DNA of 64,000 bases from an uncultured Latescibacterota bacterium (GCA_951813615.1 OX638377.1:2790001-2854000), one strand, 5' to 3'; counted from the first letter of the stretch, positions 1-9,728 are shown. The notes: a model not told the origin generated them from the letters alone. Numbers and translations: made by a program.

Positions 1-84
1 CGCCTGACGTGGGTTTTCTACTCTTTCTACTCGACACCGATTCGAGCGCACACTGAACACAGTTTTGCTTCGCTAAAAACACAC

Positions 85-2193
85 ATGGCTATTCCCAAGT
101 TCTTCCGACCCGTTCCCGAACTCAACGACGAAGAGCGCCTGCGCGGGTTGGGCAACATGACCCGGCAGGCGATCTCAGCGGCGGGTGCCGACGGACTGGC
201 ATCCGGCGGGTTCCTCGCCTCGTTCGCCCTGATTCTCGGAGCGTCCAATTTCCACATCGGCATCATGACGGCTATTCCGTTCATCATGCAGCCCTTGCAG
301 CTAGTCGCGGTGCTCGCTATCGAGCGACTGCGGCTGCGAAAGGCCGTCGCGGTCACCGCCTATTTCGTCGCGTACGCCACCTGGATCCCGATCGCGCTGC
401 TCCCCTTTCTGATCGATGTACCCAACCCGGGCGCTGTGACCCTCATGCTCGTGTTCATAGCACTACGAGGAGTAAGCAACGCCTTCGTGAACGCGAGTTG
501 GAACGGCTGGCTGCGCGACCTTGTGCCGCAGGACCTGATGGGCAAGTTTTTCGCCCAACGTCTGCGGGTGGCGACGATTGCCTCGGCGGTGGCAGGGCTC
601 ATTGCAGCTCTCTACATCGACTGGTGGAAGACATCCGGCCCGAGCGATGAGATCTTTGCCTATTCGTACGCGATGCTGTTCGGCAGCGTCGTGCTGGGAT
701 TTGGTGCGGTCGGGTTCATGGCGCGCATGCCGGAGCCACAGATGGTCGTCCCCGCAGGCGAACGCCCCTCGGTGTTCAGTAGCCTCGGGGCACCATTCCG
801 CGACCAGAACTTCCGTCAGCTAATCAAGTTCCTGTTCCTGTGGAACTTCGTCGCCCAGTTGGCGGTACCCTTCTTTACCGTTTACATGCTGACCAAGCTC
901 GGCATGAACCTGACGTGGGTCGTGGGGCTGGGCGTGTTGAGTCAGCTCACCAACGTCCTCTTCCTGCGGGTCTGGGGGCCGTTCGTCGATCAGTTCGGCA
1001 GCAAGGCGGTGCTGTCGCTTTCCTCGTCTCTCTACTTCCTCGTCATCCTTGGCTGGACCTTCACTGCGATGCCCGAAAAACACGCCTTCACAGTGCCCTT
1101 GCTCGTGGTCCTGCACATGCTGATGGGGATCGCGAGCGCCGGCATCAACATCGCTACCACGACAATCCGCATGAAGATGGCACCGCAGGCTCAAGCCATG
1201 ACCTACCTGACGGCCGCATCCCTAGCGGCCAACCTCGGCGCAGGCGTCAGCCCCCTGCTCGGCGGCGCTTTCGCCGACTTTTTCAGCGTGCGTCACCTCG
1301 AAATCGCAGTCCAGTGGGTCGATCCAGTACGCACCATCGGTTTTCCCGCAGTCTTCCTGACCGGCTTCGACTTCCTGTTCGCCATCGCCTTCGTCCTCGG
1401 CCTTTTCACCCTTGGCGTACTGGCGGGCATCCGGGAGGAGGGGGAAGCGGAGAGTGCCGTCGTGATGGACGAACTCGTGTCGCAGACGCGCCAGAACCTG
1501 CGAGTGCTGACCTCCGTCCCGGGCTTGAGCTTCGTAGCCAACTTTCCGGTGGAATCGCTGCATAGGTTGCCCCCTATACCCGGACTCGATGTGGCCGTCG
1601 GAGTCACTTCCTACCAGCTATCCTCCACGATCAAGGCTGCCGTCGAAGGACTCAACTATGGGCAGTTACGGGCCGGTCAATTGACTACGCACGTCAGACA
1701 GGCGGTCGAAAGAGCCGCTGACGCGGTAGAGCAGATCGGCAAACAGGGTGCCGAGGTGGCAACAGGCGCGACTGAAGGGGCCATGTGGGCGGCAGCGGAC
1801 GTCACGATGGAAGCGGGGCGCGTCGCGGAGGAAGCGATGCAGGGCACGATGCAGGCACTCGCCAAAACCGCGGCCGATCCGCTCGACGCGCTGCGCGGTG
1901 CCACACACGGCGTCATCCAAGGAGCGAGCGAGGCCGGACTGCACGTGGGCAACGCCGTCCGGCACGCGGTGAAGGCCGCGCGCGAAGCGGCCGCTGATCT
2001 CGGCATTTCGGAGCAGCAGGCGGGAAAAGCGGCGGCACAGGCAGCCGTCGAATCGGCTGCGCAACTCGGCAAGGAGGTGGAGGCCGAGGTCGTCGACGCC
2101 GTCCTGCAAGACCTAATGGACGATACCAACACTCGCTCCACAGAGGAGACGGCTTCTGACGATGATGGATCGGGAGGCGGCCCTGGTCGCTGA
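85..2193 (+). CDS. MFS-type transporter with long C-terminal tail
   Basis: Inner-membrane secondary transporter of the major facilitator superfamily; its substrate cannot be read from the sequence. Residues ~30-450 contain about twelve hydrophobic segments in two halves, separated by a charged loop near residues 215-235. Residues ~455-702 form a soluble extension that ordinary MFS proteins (about 400-450 aa) lack. This tail is rich in Ala, Glu and Val, reads as successive amphipathic helices resembling an apolipoprotein or phasin-like region, and ends in an acidic, Gly-rich stretch. The start is the ATG at 85; no clear Shine-Dalgarno sequence precedes it. The gene stands alone and converges on the CorC-type gene. 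Membership of the superfamily is well supported, the role of the tail is unknown. Confidence 0.85.
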   Translation: MAIPKFFRPVPELNDEERLRGLGNMTRQAISAAGADGLASGGFLASFALILGASNFHIGIMTAIPFIMQPLQLVAVLAIERLRLRKAVAVTAYFVAYATWIPIALLPFLIDVPNPGAVTLMLVFIALRGVSNAFVNASWNGWLRDLVPQDLMGKFFAQRLRVATIASAVAGLIAALYIDWWKTSGPSDEIFAYSYAMLFGSVVLGFGAVGFMARMPEPQMVVPAGERPSVFSSLGAPFRDQNFRQLIKFLFLWNFVAQLAVPFFTVYMLTKLGMNLTWVVGLGVLSQLTNVLFLRVWGPFVDQFGSKAVLSLSSSLYFLVILGWTFTAMPEKHAFTVPLLVVLHMLMGIASAGINIATTTIRMKMAPQAQAMTYLTAASLAANLGAGVSPLLGGAFADFFSVRHLEIAVQWVDPVRTIGFPAVFLTGFDFLFAIAFVLGLFTLGVLAGIREEGEAESAVVMDELVSQTRQNLRVLTSVPGLSFVANFPVESLHRLPPIPGLDVAVGVTSYQLSSTIKAAVEGLNYGQLRAGQLTTHVRQAVERAADAVEQIGKQGAEVATGATEGAMWAAADVTMEAGRVAEEAMQGTMQALAKTAADPLDALRGATHGVIQGASEAGLHVGNAVRHAVKAAREAAADLGISEQQAGKAAAQAAVESAAQLGKEVEAEVVDAVLQDLMDDTNTRSTEETASDDDGSGGGPGR

Positions 2194-2389
2194 ATGCGCC
2201 AAGCACTTGATGAATTTGGCGAAAAAAAAGAAAGCCATTGAGCACAATCGCACCGGGGGTTGTTCTTTCCTTACCGAGAAGATCGCTTGCTACCCCCGAT
2301 GTTAAGGCCGTAGAGCAGCCCCAAGTCCGTTAGAAGCCGTCCCGAAGAGAGGACTGGCTCCAGATCTCTGCCGTGCCCCAGACTTCGAT

Positions 2390-3439
2390 TTAGTCGTCCG
2401 GCCGCGCGGTTGATTCGTCCACTGTCGTCTGGCGTCTCGTTCGCGCCAACTGACGCAGATCGGCAATTTCGTCGAACTCGTCGACGATTTCCTTGCCGAT
2501 GATTTCTTCGATGACATCTTCCATCGTGATCAGGCCAGCCACGCCGCCGAACTCGTCGAGGACCACAAACATCTGCTGGTGATGGTGCATCAGCATCGGC
2601 AGCAAATGGTCGGCGGACACGGAGTCGGAGACAAACTGCACCGGCCGGCTCATCTTCTCGACAGTGTCATTCCAGCGGTCTTCGGCCATAGCCGCCAGTA
2701 GATCTCGACGGTGGACGAACCCAACCACGTCGTCAACCGAGCCGCCGTACACCGGAATGCGGGTGTGCCGCAAAGTTTCCAAGTCGCCGCGTAGATCCTC
2801 CAGTACCGTCGAGGTCTCCAGCGCGTACATCACCACGCGCGGCGTCATCAGGTCTTTGACCGCGAGATTCTTGAGCGAAAGGATGTTCTGAATGACCTCG
2901 GCCTCGTGCGGCTGGAGACTGCCTCCCTTCAAGCCCAGCCTCGTCATCACGATCAGTTCCTGAGCGGAGACGGTCTCGCTGTCGCGACCGCGAGAGATCG
3001 CGCTGGTCACGGCAGTCGTAACCCAGATGAGAGGGCGAAACAGCGAAACGAGCAGTACGAGTGGCCAAGCAACGAGCCTAGAAAGGGACCGGCTGTACAC
3101 GACACCCGTCGTTTTGGGGATGATCTCCGACAGCATCAGGATGGCCAGCGTCAGACCGGCCGAGAACCAACCGAGCCAATGCTCACCAAATACTTCAGCC
3201 GCGGCAGCACCAGCGATGGCGGCTCCACCCGTGTTGGCGATGGTGTTGAGAGAGAGAATCGCCGAGATGGGACGCTGAACATCGGCGCGCAGCTTCTGAA
3301 GCTGCCGCCCCGCCCGGCTGCCGGCGGCGACTAGGGTTTCCACGTGGCTCGCGGGGACCGAGTAGAGAACGGCCTCAAACAGGGAACACACGGCTGACAC
3401 CAATATGACGACGGCCGCAGCGATCGCAACTTCAGTCAT
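2390..3439 (-). CDS. CNNM/CorC-type transporter (DUF21 plus CBS pair)
   Basis: Membrane protein of the HlyC/CorC (CNNM) family, usually tied to Mg2+ or other divalent-cation efflux or tolerance. Residues 1-~170 form the DUF21 membrane domain with about four hydrophobic segments. Residues ~185-320 contain two CBS motifs, recognisable from DLMTPRVVMYALE and from the LDEFGGVAGLITMEDVIEEI signature near residue 290. The protein stops about 30 residues after the CBS pair, so the C-terminal CorC_HlyC transporter-associated domain of longer relatives is missing. That is a common architecture and not evidence of decay. A perfect 16-bp palindrome lies 34-49 bp upstream of the start. Confidence 0.9.
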   Translation of the reverse strand: MTEVAIAAAVVILVSAVCSLFEAVLYSVPASHVETLVAAGSRAGRQLQKLRADVQRPISAILSLNTIANTGGAAIAGAAAAEVFGEHWLGWFSAGLTLAILMLSEIIPKTTGVVYSRSLSRLVAWPLVLLVSLFRPLIWVTTAVTSAISRGRDSETVSAQELIVMTRLGLKGGSLQPHEAEVIQNILSLKNLAVKDLMTPRVVMYALETSTVLEDLRGDLETLRHTRIPVYGGSVDDVVGFVHRRDLLAAMAEDRWNDTVEKMSRPVQFVSDSVSADHLLPMLMHHHQQMFVVLDEFGGVAGLITMEDVIEEIIGKEIVDEFDEIADLRQLARTRRQTTVDESTARPDD

Positions 3440-3472
3440 GTAACTATCTCCTCTATCAACTCCCCTAAGGGT

Positions 3473-3488
3473 AGCACGAATTCGTGCT
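3473..3488. promoter_or_regulatory. Perfect 16-bp palindrome upstream of the CorC-type gene
   Basis: AGCACGAATTCGTGCT is a perfect inverted repeat with 8-bp arms and no spacer, sitting between the BrkB-type gene and the start of the CorC-type gene. Its position just upstream of the start codon fits an operator for a dimeric regulator. The T-run expected of a terminator is absent. Function is inferred only from symmetry and position. Confidence 0.4.
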
Positions 3489-3566
3489 CTGGGTGCTTAA
3501 GGTCAGAACCGGACAAAAGGAGCCATCTGAAACCTTATCGGCCACGCTGCCCACCAACGCATGAGA

Positions 3567-4523
3567 TCAGGATCCCTCTCCACGCCGTTCCTGGCATAGT
3601 TGTGCAATCTCGGCCCCGGCAATGAAGACGACGGCAGTAAAGTAAAGCCACATGGCAACTACAACAGAAAGGAAATAAGCCCCGTACAAATACCCTAGCG
3701 CTCCAAAATGCCCGAGATAGTACCCAAAAAGCCATTCGGATAGCTTCCACAGCAAAGAAGCCCAGAGGGCACCCGTGGCAAGGGCCCTGATCCCAGGTTG
3801 CTCTTGGGGAACTAGCCAATACAGACCGAGAAACACAGAAAAGACCAAAATGAGTGTGATAAGGTCGTAGAAGAAAGGTGTGAAGAAACCAAGAGGGGCC
3901 AAGACCGAAACGACTGCCGAAAGACCAGGAAGCAAGAGAACCGACAACAGAAAAGTGAAAAGAACCAGCAGCAATAGGGAGAAATCTTTCAGCTTTCCAA
4001 CCGCACTGAAAAAGGCCATGACCAAGATGCTCGGTCTGTAATCTATACCGCCCTGACCATGCTCCCTGAGCTTTGTTACCACAGCGGGCCATTGCCAGAA
4101 AAGTCTTTCGGCGAATTTTTGCTCTTCCTCTGGAGCTTTGAAAACGGCGTTGAGGAGGGTTCTCATGCTGCTGAACAAACCGCTTGCGCTGAATATCAGG
4201 ATCGACAAGCCGAAGAGTCCGTACGCTTCCTTGAACCCCACGACCTCCGGAATGCGCGAATAGAGAACGTCCCTCATATACGCCGCCTCTTCTTCGTAAG
4301 GGATGACTACCTCCACGGTTATATCGACCAAATGAGTCATCGAAACCGGATCGAGGAACGCTCCAAGCACGAAAAAAACCAGGAAAACCAGTGGGACGAG
4401 AGTAAACAAAGTGGCAAAGGCCAGTCCCGCGCCAACTAGGAAATGGTGGTTGTCGCTCATTCGGATAAACAGACCTGCAAGATAATAGGTCAAAAACCCC
4501 GGTTTCGTCGTTTGTTCCTTCAT
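3567..4523 (-). CDS. YihY/BrkB family membrane protein
   Basis: Polytopic inner-membrane protein of the YihY/BrkB (formerly mis-named RNase BN) family, whose biochemical role is unsettled. Six hydrophobic segments are visible, with the family-typical first loop, a FSASGLFSSMRTLLNAVF stretch in the middle, and a C-terminal block resembling YLYGAYFLSVVVAMWLYFTA. I place the start at the ATG at 4523, 11 nt after the stop of the Na/Pi cotransporter gene. An in-frame ATG at 4574 would overlap that gene by 41 nt, and neither has a strong ribosome-binding site. It is the last gene of a K+ channel-NptA-BrkB transcription unit. Confidence 0.85.
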   Translation of the reverse strand: MKEQTTKPGFLTYYLAGLFIRMSDNHHFLVGAGLAFATLFTLVPLVFLVFFVLGAFLDPVSMTHLVDITVEVVIPYEEEAAYMRDVLYSRIPEVVGFKEAYGLFGLSILIFSASGLFSSMRTLLNAVFKAPEEEQKFAERLFWQWPAVVTKLREHGQGGIDYRPSILVMAFFSAVGKLKDFSLLLLVLFTFLLSVLLLPGLSAVVSVLAPLGFFTPFFYDLITLILVFSVFLGLYWLVPQEQPGIRALATGALWASLLWKLSEWLFGYYLGHFGALGYLYGAYFLSVVVAMWLYFTAVVFIAGAEIAQLCQERRGEGS

Positions 4524-4533
4524 TGGATTTGGC

Positions 4534-6162
4534 TCATCTGGAGGCGAGCCCGGTCTCATCTGGAGAGGTTTCATCTAGGACTGCCTGTTGGCTGTCCAGC
4601 AGATCCGCAAGAGTCTCCAACTTGTCCTTGAGGCGTCTAGAGTAAGTGACGAAATTAGAGAGTGTACCAACATCGGGCCGATCTGGGCGTGCCAACAACG
4701 GCAGCAAACCCCGGTTGATCTCGTCCAGCATCTCCTGGAGTTCTTTGGCTCTTGCCGTGACGTCCAATTGATTCCCCTCTATCAGCGGCTTGCGGATATC
4801 GTCGAACAACACCAGCGTTTGGCTGGAAAGTTTCCTAACCATAAGTAAGAGGTCGCTTTTCAACTCAACGTAGTGCTTACTCATGGCTTTCTTGGTGTTG
4901 AAAATGTCTTCTATTGAATCGTATATCTGGAAGAGATAATCAAACTGGGTATGCAATCGCAGTAATTCTCTGGATTCGCGTTCATCGGAGACGGATGAGA
5001 CGGCTTTGGCAAAATAGCCCACGTACTCCTTTTCCAAGAAGTTGATGTACTCCATTCGCTTGGCCGACGCCTCAAAGATGCTGCGGTAGTTGGACTCAAT
5101 GCTCAGCGTCACGAGATTATAGCTTTCCTGTAGAAAGCCCAAGAGATCCGCGAGGTTCTGGCGCAAATCGGATTTCACCCTCCCAAAAGCGGTTTGCTCA
5201 TTAAACGTCGGAATGGCCAAGCGCGCAAAATCCATCTTGTCCTCGCCCAAAAGCATATCGACAAGTCGAGTAAAGGGGTTGATCAATACGACAAAAATCA
5301 GACTCGCCACCACGTTAAATACGAGGTGTATATTGGCCAATGCGACCGCCGGATTGGAATCGAATTCATTTAGCCTATCTCCGAATAGCAGTAGGATTGG
5401 TAAAAAAATCAATACGCCGCCAACATTGAAAAAGAAGTGACTGAGCGCAGTCTTTTTGGCGGCGAAATCCATATTTAACATCGCGATCAATGCCGTTGCC
5501 GTGGTGCCGATATTGGCACCCATAATGAGCGGAACGGCATTTTCAAGGCTCAATAATCCTTGTTGGGTAAAAATGATCGCCAGTCCTGTCGTCACAGAAC
5601 TCGATTGCACAGCGGCCGTAAATAGACAACCTACCAGAATGGCGAATAGCGGATTCTGCGGCTGTATGAGGTACTTGATCAGCGCCGGTTCATTCTGGAG
5701 CGGTGCGAGCGCCGCAGAGATAAGATTGAGGCAGAAAAAGACAAAGCCAAAGTAAAATATGGATTTGCCGAAGATGGAAATTTTCGAGCGAACGAACGAG
5801 AGTAAGAAGCCTACAATTATAAATACGGGCGCAAACGCCGTGAGCTTGAATGCGACTAGTTGGGCCGTAATCGTGGTGCCAATGTTCGCTCCAAAGACAA
5901 TACCAACGCTGCTTTTGAACGAGAGGACACCCGCATTGACCAAGCTGACTGCAATTACCGAGGTCGCAGAACTAGACTGGATAACGGCAGTTACTAAGGC
6001 ACCAATCAGTACGCCTATTGCCGGAATTTTAGTCGCCCTAGCGAGAAACCTGCGGAATCTTTCGCCAGAGATTTGTTCAATCTCTGCGGAAAAATTCTCC
6101 AACCCAAAGACGAAGAGAATGATGGCGGTCACTCCGGCCATAATAACATGGATAAGTTCCAT
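4534..6162 (-). CDS. Na/Pi cotransporter family protein (NptA type)
   Basis: Sodium-coupled phosphate or anion transporter of the PNaS family (NptA/YjbB type). Two inverted repeats carry the diagnostic QSSS motifs at residues 62-65 (IQSSSATS) and 186-189 (VQSSSVTT), each followed by GANIGTT-type loops. Residues ~330-530 form a soluble, helical PhoU-like domain. The length of 542 aa is normal for NptA with a PhoU domain. The ATG at 6162 follows GAGGGAACA and lies 11 nt after the stop of the K+ channel gene, which suggests one transcript. No phosphate-starvation signature was seen upstream. Confidence 0.9.
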   Translation of the reverse strand: MELIHVIMAGVTAIILFVFGLENFSAEIEQISGERFRRFLARATKIPAIGVLIGALVTAVIQSSSATSVIAVSLVNAGVLSFKSSVGIVFGANIGTTITAQLVAFKLTAFAPVFIIVGFLLSFVRSKISIFGKSIFYFGFVFFCLNLISAALAPLQNEPALIKYLIQPQNPLFAILVGCLFTAAVQSSSVTTGLAIIFTQQGLLSLENAVPLIMGANIGTTATALIAMLNMDFAAKKTALSHFFFNVGGVLIFLPILLLFGDRLNEFDSNPAVALANIHLVFNVVASLIFVVLINPFTRLVDMLLGEDKMDFARLAIPTFNEQTAFGRVKSDLRQNLADLLGFLQESYNLVTLSIESNYRSIFEASAKRMEYINFLEKEYVGYFAKAVSSVSDERESRELLRLHTQFDYLFQIYDSIEDIFNTKKAMSKHYVELKSDLLLMVRKLSSQTLVLFDDIRKPLIEGNQLDVTARAKELQEMLDEINRGLLPLLARPDRPDVGTLSNFVTYSRRLKDKLETLADLLDSQQAVLDETSPDETGLASR

Positions 6163-6173
6163 TGTTCCCTCTC

Positions 6174-7313
6174 TTATGCGCCCACTGCCCGCTGCGCCAT
6201 GAGCCGTCCACCCAAAGTAGAAGGCGAGATGATCTCATCGACGCCTATACTCTGCACCTTGGCGATATTTTCCTCGTCCTCAATGCGCACAATAATGCGA
6301 AACTTGTGCTGCTCCCCGGCTTCGCGCAGGGTGCAGGCAGTAAGAGCAACTAAAGTATTGGTGGCGTCCGAGTCCGTGGCTGCGATTACTGCGGCAGCAC
6401 TGGTCAGATTGGCCTGCTCTAGCACGGCCCGCTCCGTGGGGTCGCCTTGCAGAATGTCAAGGCCGCTGTTTTTGAAATGTGCGACAAAATCTTCACGCCC
6501 ATCGATGATGAGGAAGGGCACCTGTCGCGTGCGCAATTCATCGACAATACTCTCACTTACTTTGGTATAACCGCACACCACTATATGGTCCACGCTCTTT
6601 TGAAATTTGCTCACGACAGCGAATACTCCTTTTAGTCGGTTCTCGATCAGCGGTCCCAACAATACGGTTAAAGCCGTGATGAACGATCCAATGCCAATGC
6701 TCACCATGGAGATAGCGAACCATTTGGCGTTGGTACTCTGGGGCAGCATATCCCCGTATCCGAGGGTACTATACGTGACGACAGTGAAATAGACAGCGTC
6801 CGTCCACGTCTCAATACCGCTGAATTCGGCGCGCAGCAAGTACGCTCCACCAATGCCGTAGGCCAAAGCGAAGATGATCGACAACACGGCAATCACTTCG
6901 GCATAGCTCCAGCGGTGGCGCTCGCTGTGGTGAGTGAACTCGGTGCGCAATAGCCCCAAAAGCACCAAGCCCGCTGCCGACAAGATACAGTTCCGCAATG
7001 GCAGTCCCTGGTATAGATGAGACAAAACGTTGAGCAGCAGCGCCGCCACTGCCCAGTTGCGCGCGCGCCGTCGCCGTTCGGCCAACCCCTTGCCTAAAAC
7101 GATGAATACGACGCCCAAGAAAACCGCCACAAAACCACCCAACTGGGGGGCAGGAACCACTTCCAGATAACGGCGCATTTCGCCCAGTTCGACGGCCAGA
7201 TACTGGTCGAGGTGAAATATCTCGCCCAAGCCCATGGCCAAGGTGTAGAAGCCGTTGGCGACCATAAAGGCAGCAACGAGATAAGGCGCGTACCGGTATA
7301 TAAGCACCCTCAT
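6174..7313 (-). CDS. Potassium channel with RCK/TrkA-N domain
   Basis: Inner-membrane K+ channel of the two-helix Ion_trans_2 class joined to a cytoplasmic NAD-binding regulatory (RCK) domain. The selectivity filter TLGYGD is at residues 183-188 between two hydrophobic helices. Residues ~242-360 form the TrkA-N domain, with VVCGYTKVSESIVDEL standing where the nucleotide-binding glycine loop normally is. About four additional hydrophobic segments precede the pore (residues 10-155), a topology like Kch but without an obvious S4 charge ladder. The start is supported by AGAGGT 7 nt upstream of the ATG. It is the first gene of the unit leading into the Na/Pi cotransporter and the BrkB-type protein. 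Confidence 0.9.
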   Translation of the reverse strand: MRVLIYRYAPYLVAAFMVANGFYTLAMGLGEIFHLDQYLAVELGEMRRYLEVVPAPQLGGFVAVFLGVVFIVLGKGLAERRRRARNWAVAALLLNVLSHLYQGLPLRNCILSAAGLVLLGLLRTEFTHHSERHRWSYAEVIAVLSIIFALAYGIGGAYLLRAEFSGIETWTDAVYFTVVTYSTLGYGDMLPQSTNAKWFAISMVSIGIGSFITALTVLLGPLIENRLKGVFAVVSKFQKSVDHIVVCGYTKVSESIVDELRTRQVPFLIIDGREDFVAHFKNSGLDILQGDPTERAVLEQANLTSAAAVIAATDSDATNTLVALTACTLREAGEQHKFRIIVRIEDEENIAKVQSIGVDEIISPSTLGGRLMAQRAVGA

Positions 7314-7416
7314 CGGATTACCTCTATAGGTCCCTGAAGACGTAGGTCCTTTGACAAGTCGGCCATATATCTCGGTAGAACCACATCGGGAACAGTCGTT
7401 CGCTGGCTGGAATTAT

Positions 7417-9636
7417 TTACAGCCACTTCTCGCTCCAAGCGTACCCCAGCCCTACTTGTAGTTCCGATTTGACGGCCAGCGCCTGAACTTGGCTATCGCG
7501 GTGCAGGAACAAGTTGGCGTCGAGGGTAGCGGCCAGATTGCCTAGCAGCCGAATGCGCAGACTGTTGAAGTTCTGCAGCGACAGCGTACTCCTTTGCTTT
7601 ACTCCCCAAAAGAATTTGGTCTGAGAAGACACGACATTACCCGGCCGCAATTTTTCTTTGTACTCGGGTGCTATTTCTAGTCCTATTACATTGGTCGCTT
7701 GGACCTGATCTCTTTCCACAGCCAGACCGACGCGGACGCCAGCATTCGAGCCAAATTTTTTATGCAGCCCCCCTTTGAACCGCAGAGCAAGAGGATGTGG
7801 CTCCCCCGAGGTGGCCGTCCATACCGTGTTAATGTCGAGCCCCAGAAAGGGAGCGAACCGGCGCTGCGACCAAGTGTAGAGCACGTCCCCTTCCAAGCGG
7901 TCCACGGCCTCGCGGAGGCTGCTGCGGGCGCGCAACTGGCCAAAACCAGAGCGCACCAGGGCGACCAGTGTGCCCCGCTGGCTCTCGTAGTTGGTGCGGC
8001 TCTCGAACTGCCCGTTCCAAGCCAAGGCATCATGGCCTCCTAGAAAAGAGACGCCGCTGTAGCGGCTAGCCGAGGCGTCGAGGGTCGTATGCGACAGCGA
8101 GCCGTTGAGCTTGGTGCTGTTCTTCCAAACGCTCCGTCCGCCCCGCCGCACGCCGTCCCAGCGCCCCAAGTTGGGGTATCTGCGGATGTGCTCTTCCAGC
8201 ATCTGCTTCAGCGTAATCCAATCCGCCGATTCCATATCTATGGCCTTTTTTTTAGTCCAGTAGTCGTCCCCCCCGGAGGCTAGATACGAAGTAGTGGCCA
8301 CTTGGTACTTCTCCTCTAACACTAGAGGGCGACCGCCAATCAAGCCGGTCTCGACATCGTACCCCGAAAAAACTAGTCGCTGGCTTCCTGAAGGCCGCTT
8401 GGCGCTATTATCGGCCATAGCTTTCAACTGGCTCCCCAGTACATCTACGCGGACCAAAATGTCGTCGTAGCGCACCAACCGGGCCAGAGTCCCTAGCTGG
8501 ATATCGCCATCCAAGGTTAGGCTCCGCAGGGTTCCTTGGTTGATCACGCTCACTTCCGTGTTCAGTCGCGTGCGGATCAGATCAGCCACCCATTGGGCCG
8601 CGTCCTCAATAGATTCCTTGGTGTTGCCAAGCTGCTGTTGCTGAACTTGCTGTACGGCTTCCTCCTGCTCGTCAATAAGAGACGCCACGGTCTGGTCCTG
8701 GGGGACCTCGGGGCTTATAGGCACTAGCCGAGGCTGCACATCCACCAAGACGACCTTGTCCTCCTCTCGGCGCACGGTCATTTCTACCTGTCCCAAGAAA
8801 GCTCCCCAGCCGGGCGTGGTGACCAAATATCCGCCCCCGGCAAAGCGCACCACATGTTCGCCGGCACCTCTGCGAGTTTCCCGGCCAAAGCCTCCGGCGA
8901 TGCACAGGTCCACTTGTGGGAAAGCTCGGACCAGATCGCGCGCCTCCTGAGCACTCATGTGGACCAAAATCACTTGCAGGTCCGCCTGCCCTGCCGGTCC
9001 CTCCAATAACGTCTTCAAGACCAAGTGAGGGTCGTCGATGTTCAAAGCGGGATTTTTCACAGGGTTGATTATTTTTAGGGCTTGGGGCGAGAGCAAGCCG
9101 ATGAGGGCAATCTGTAATCCGGCCCGCTCCAAGAGAGCAAAGGGTGCGAATAAAGCCGTGCTGTCCGGTGCTACCCGCACATTGGCACTTAGCACATTGA
9201 AACTCGCCTCGCCGGCACGGACGCGAAGGGAATCGAGGCCGTAGTCAAATTCGTGATTCCCTACCACCATGGCATCATAGCCCATCGCGTTCATCAATCG
9301 CACTACCATCCTACCGGCGTCCACACCGGCGAGGGGAGAATCACCCAAGGCGTCGCCCCCGTCCACGATCAGGACGGAGTCGGGCCGGGCATTCCGCTGC
9401 TTCTTTATTACATGGGCTAAGCGGGCAAAACCGCCCCAATCGGCTTCGTCGAAATAAGGCTCTGGAAGCAGTCGTCCCAGCAAATCGTTGGTGTGCAGGA
9501 TGGTCAACCGACGCTCGCTTTCTGCGGCAGCAGCAGCTAGTGGACAGTAGGCCGCATCCCAGATCAACACCGCCAATAAAGTAACCCACCAGACCTTGTA
9601 GATGCCTCGATTGAGGCGCAATTCAAACCTGTCCAA
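7417..9636 (-). CDS. 5'-nucleotidase/UshA-like phosphoesterase with barrel-like tail
   Basis: Exported metallophosphoesterase of the UshA/5'-nucleotidase superfamily, probably periplasmic. A hydrophobic export segment occupies residues ~12-37. The metallophosphatase domain (~43-270) shows GGD near 93-95 and GNHEFD at 127-132. The first motif reads TNDLLG where UshA-type enzymes have TND-x-HG, so the first metal-site His is Leu. The 5'-nucleotidase C-terminal domain follows (~330-470, with SYLASGGDDYW near its end). About 250 further residues rich in alternating hydrophobic and polar positions end in VGLGYAWSEKWL, resembling an outer-membrane barrel. The start is probably TTG at 9636, because no earlier ATG fits. 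Confidence 0.8.
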   Translation of the reverse strand: MDRFELRLNRGIYKVWWVTLLAVLIWDAAYCPLAAAAAESERRLTILHTNDLLGRLLPEPYFDEADWGGFARLAHVIKKQRNARPDSVLIVDGGDALGDSPLAGVDAGRMVVRLMNAMGYDAMVVGNHEFDYGLDSLRVRAGEASFNVLSANVRVAPDSTALFAPFALLERAGLQIALIGLLSPQALKIINPVKNPALNIDDPHLVLKTLLEGPAGQADLQVILVHMSAQEARDLVRAFPQVDLCIAGGFGRETRRGAGEHVVRFAGGGYLVTTPGWGAFLGQVEMTVRREEDKVVLVDVQPRLVPISPEVPQDQTVASLIDEQEEAVQQVQQQQLGNTKESIEDAAQWVADLIRTRLNTEVSVINQGTLRSLTLDGDIQLGTLARLVRYDDILVRVDVLGSQLKAMADNSAKRPSGSQRLVFSGYDVETGLIGGRPLVLEEKYQVATTSYLASGGDDYWTKKKAIDMESADWITLKQMLEEHIRRYPNLGRWDGVRRGGRSVWKNSTKLNGSLSHTTLDASASRYSGVSFLGGHDALAWNGQFESRTNYESQRGTLVALVRSGFGQLRARSSLREAVDRLEGDVLYTWSQRRFAPFLGLDINTVWTATSGEPHPLALRFKGGLHKKFGSNAGVRVGLAVERDQVQATNVIGLEIAPEYKEKLRPGNVVSSQTKFFWGVKQRSTLSLQNFNSLRIRLLGNLAATLDANLFLHRDSQVQALAVKSELQVGLGYAWSEKWL

Positions 9637-9653
9637 ACTACCTATCCTCGCCC

Positions 9654-9710
9654 AAAAAAGGTGATGCTAGCGCGCAAGTCTTCGCCTCCGTGCGACAGTC
9701 TTTTGATCAC
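9654..9710 (-). pseudogene. Remnant of class V aminotransferase C-terminus (piece 1)
   Basis: Nineteen codons on the minus strand translate to VIKRLSHGGEDLRASITFF. The intact aminotransferase at 23960-25138 has VIKPLPHGREGLRASITFF, so 15 of 19 residues match. Similarity stops abruptly at the FF codons, exactly where the second remnant (21609-21674) begins with the next residues, LL. The rest of the gene is absent on both sides. This is a decayed paralogue fragment, not a gene. Confidence 0.75.
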
Positions 9711-9728
9711 GGCCAATTCTATGTTGTG

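Noticed and set aside
2252..2299. Possible terminator after the MFS gene (CGGGGGT ... ACCCCCG)
   Set aside because: The arms are only 7 bp and the loop is about 35 nt, with no T-run; not convincing as a terminator for either convergent gene.
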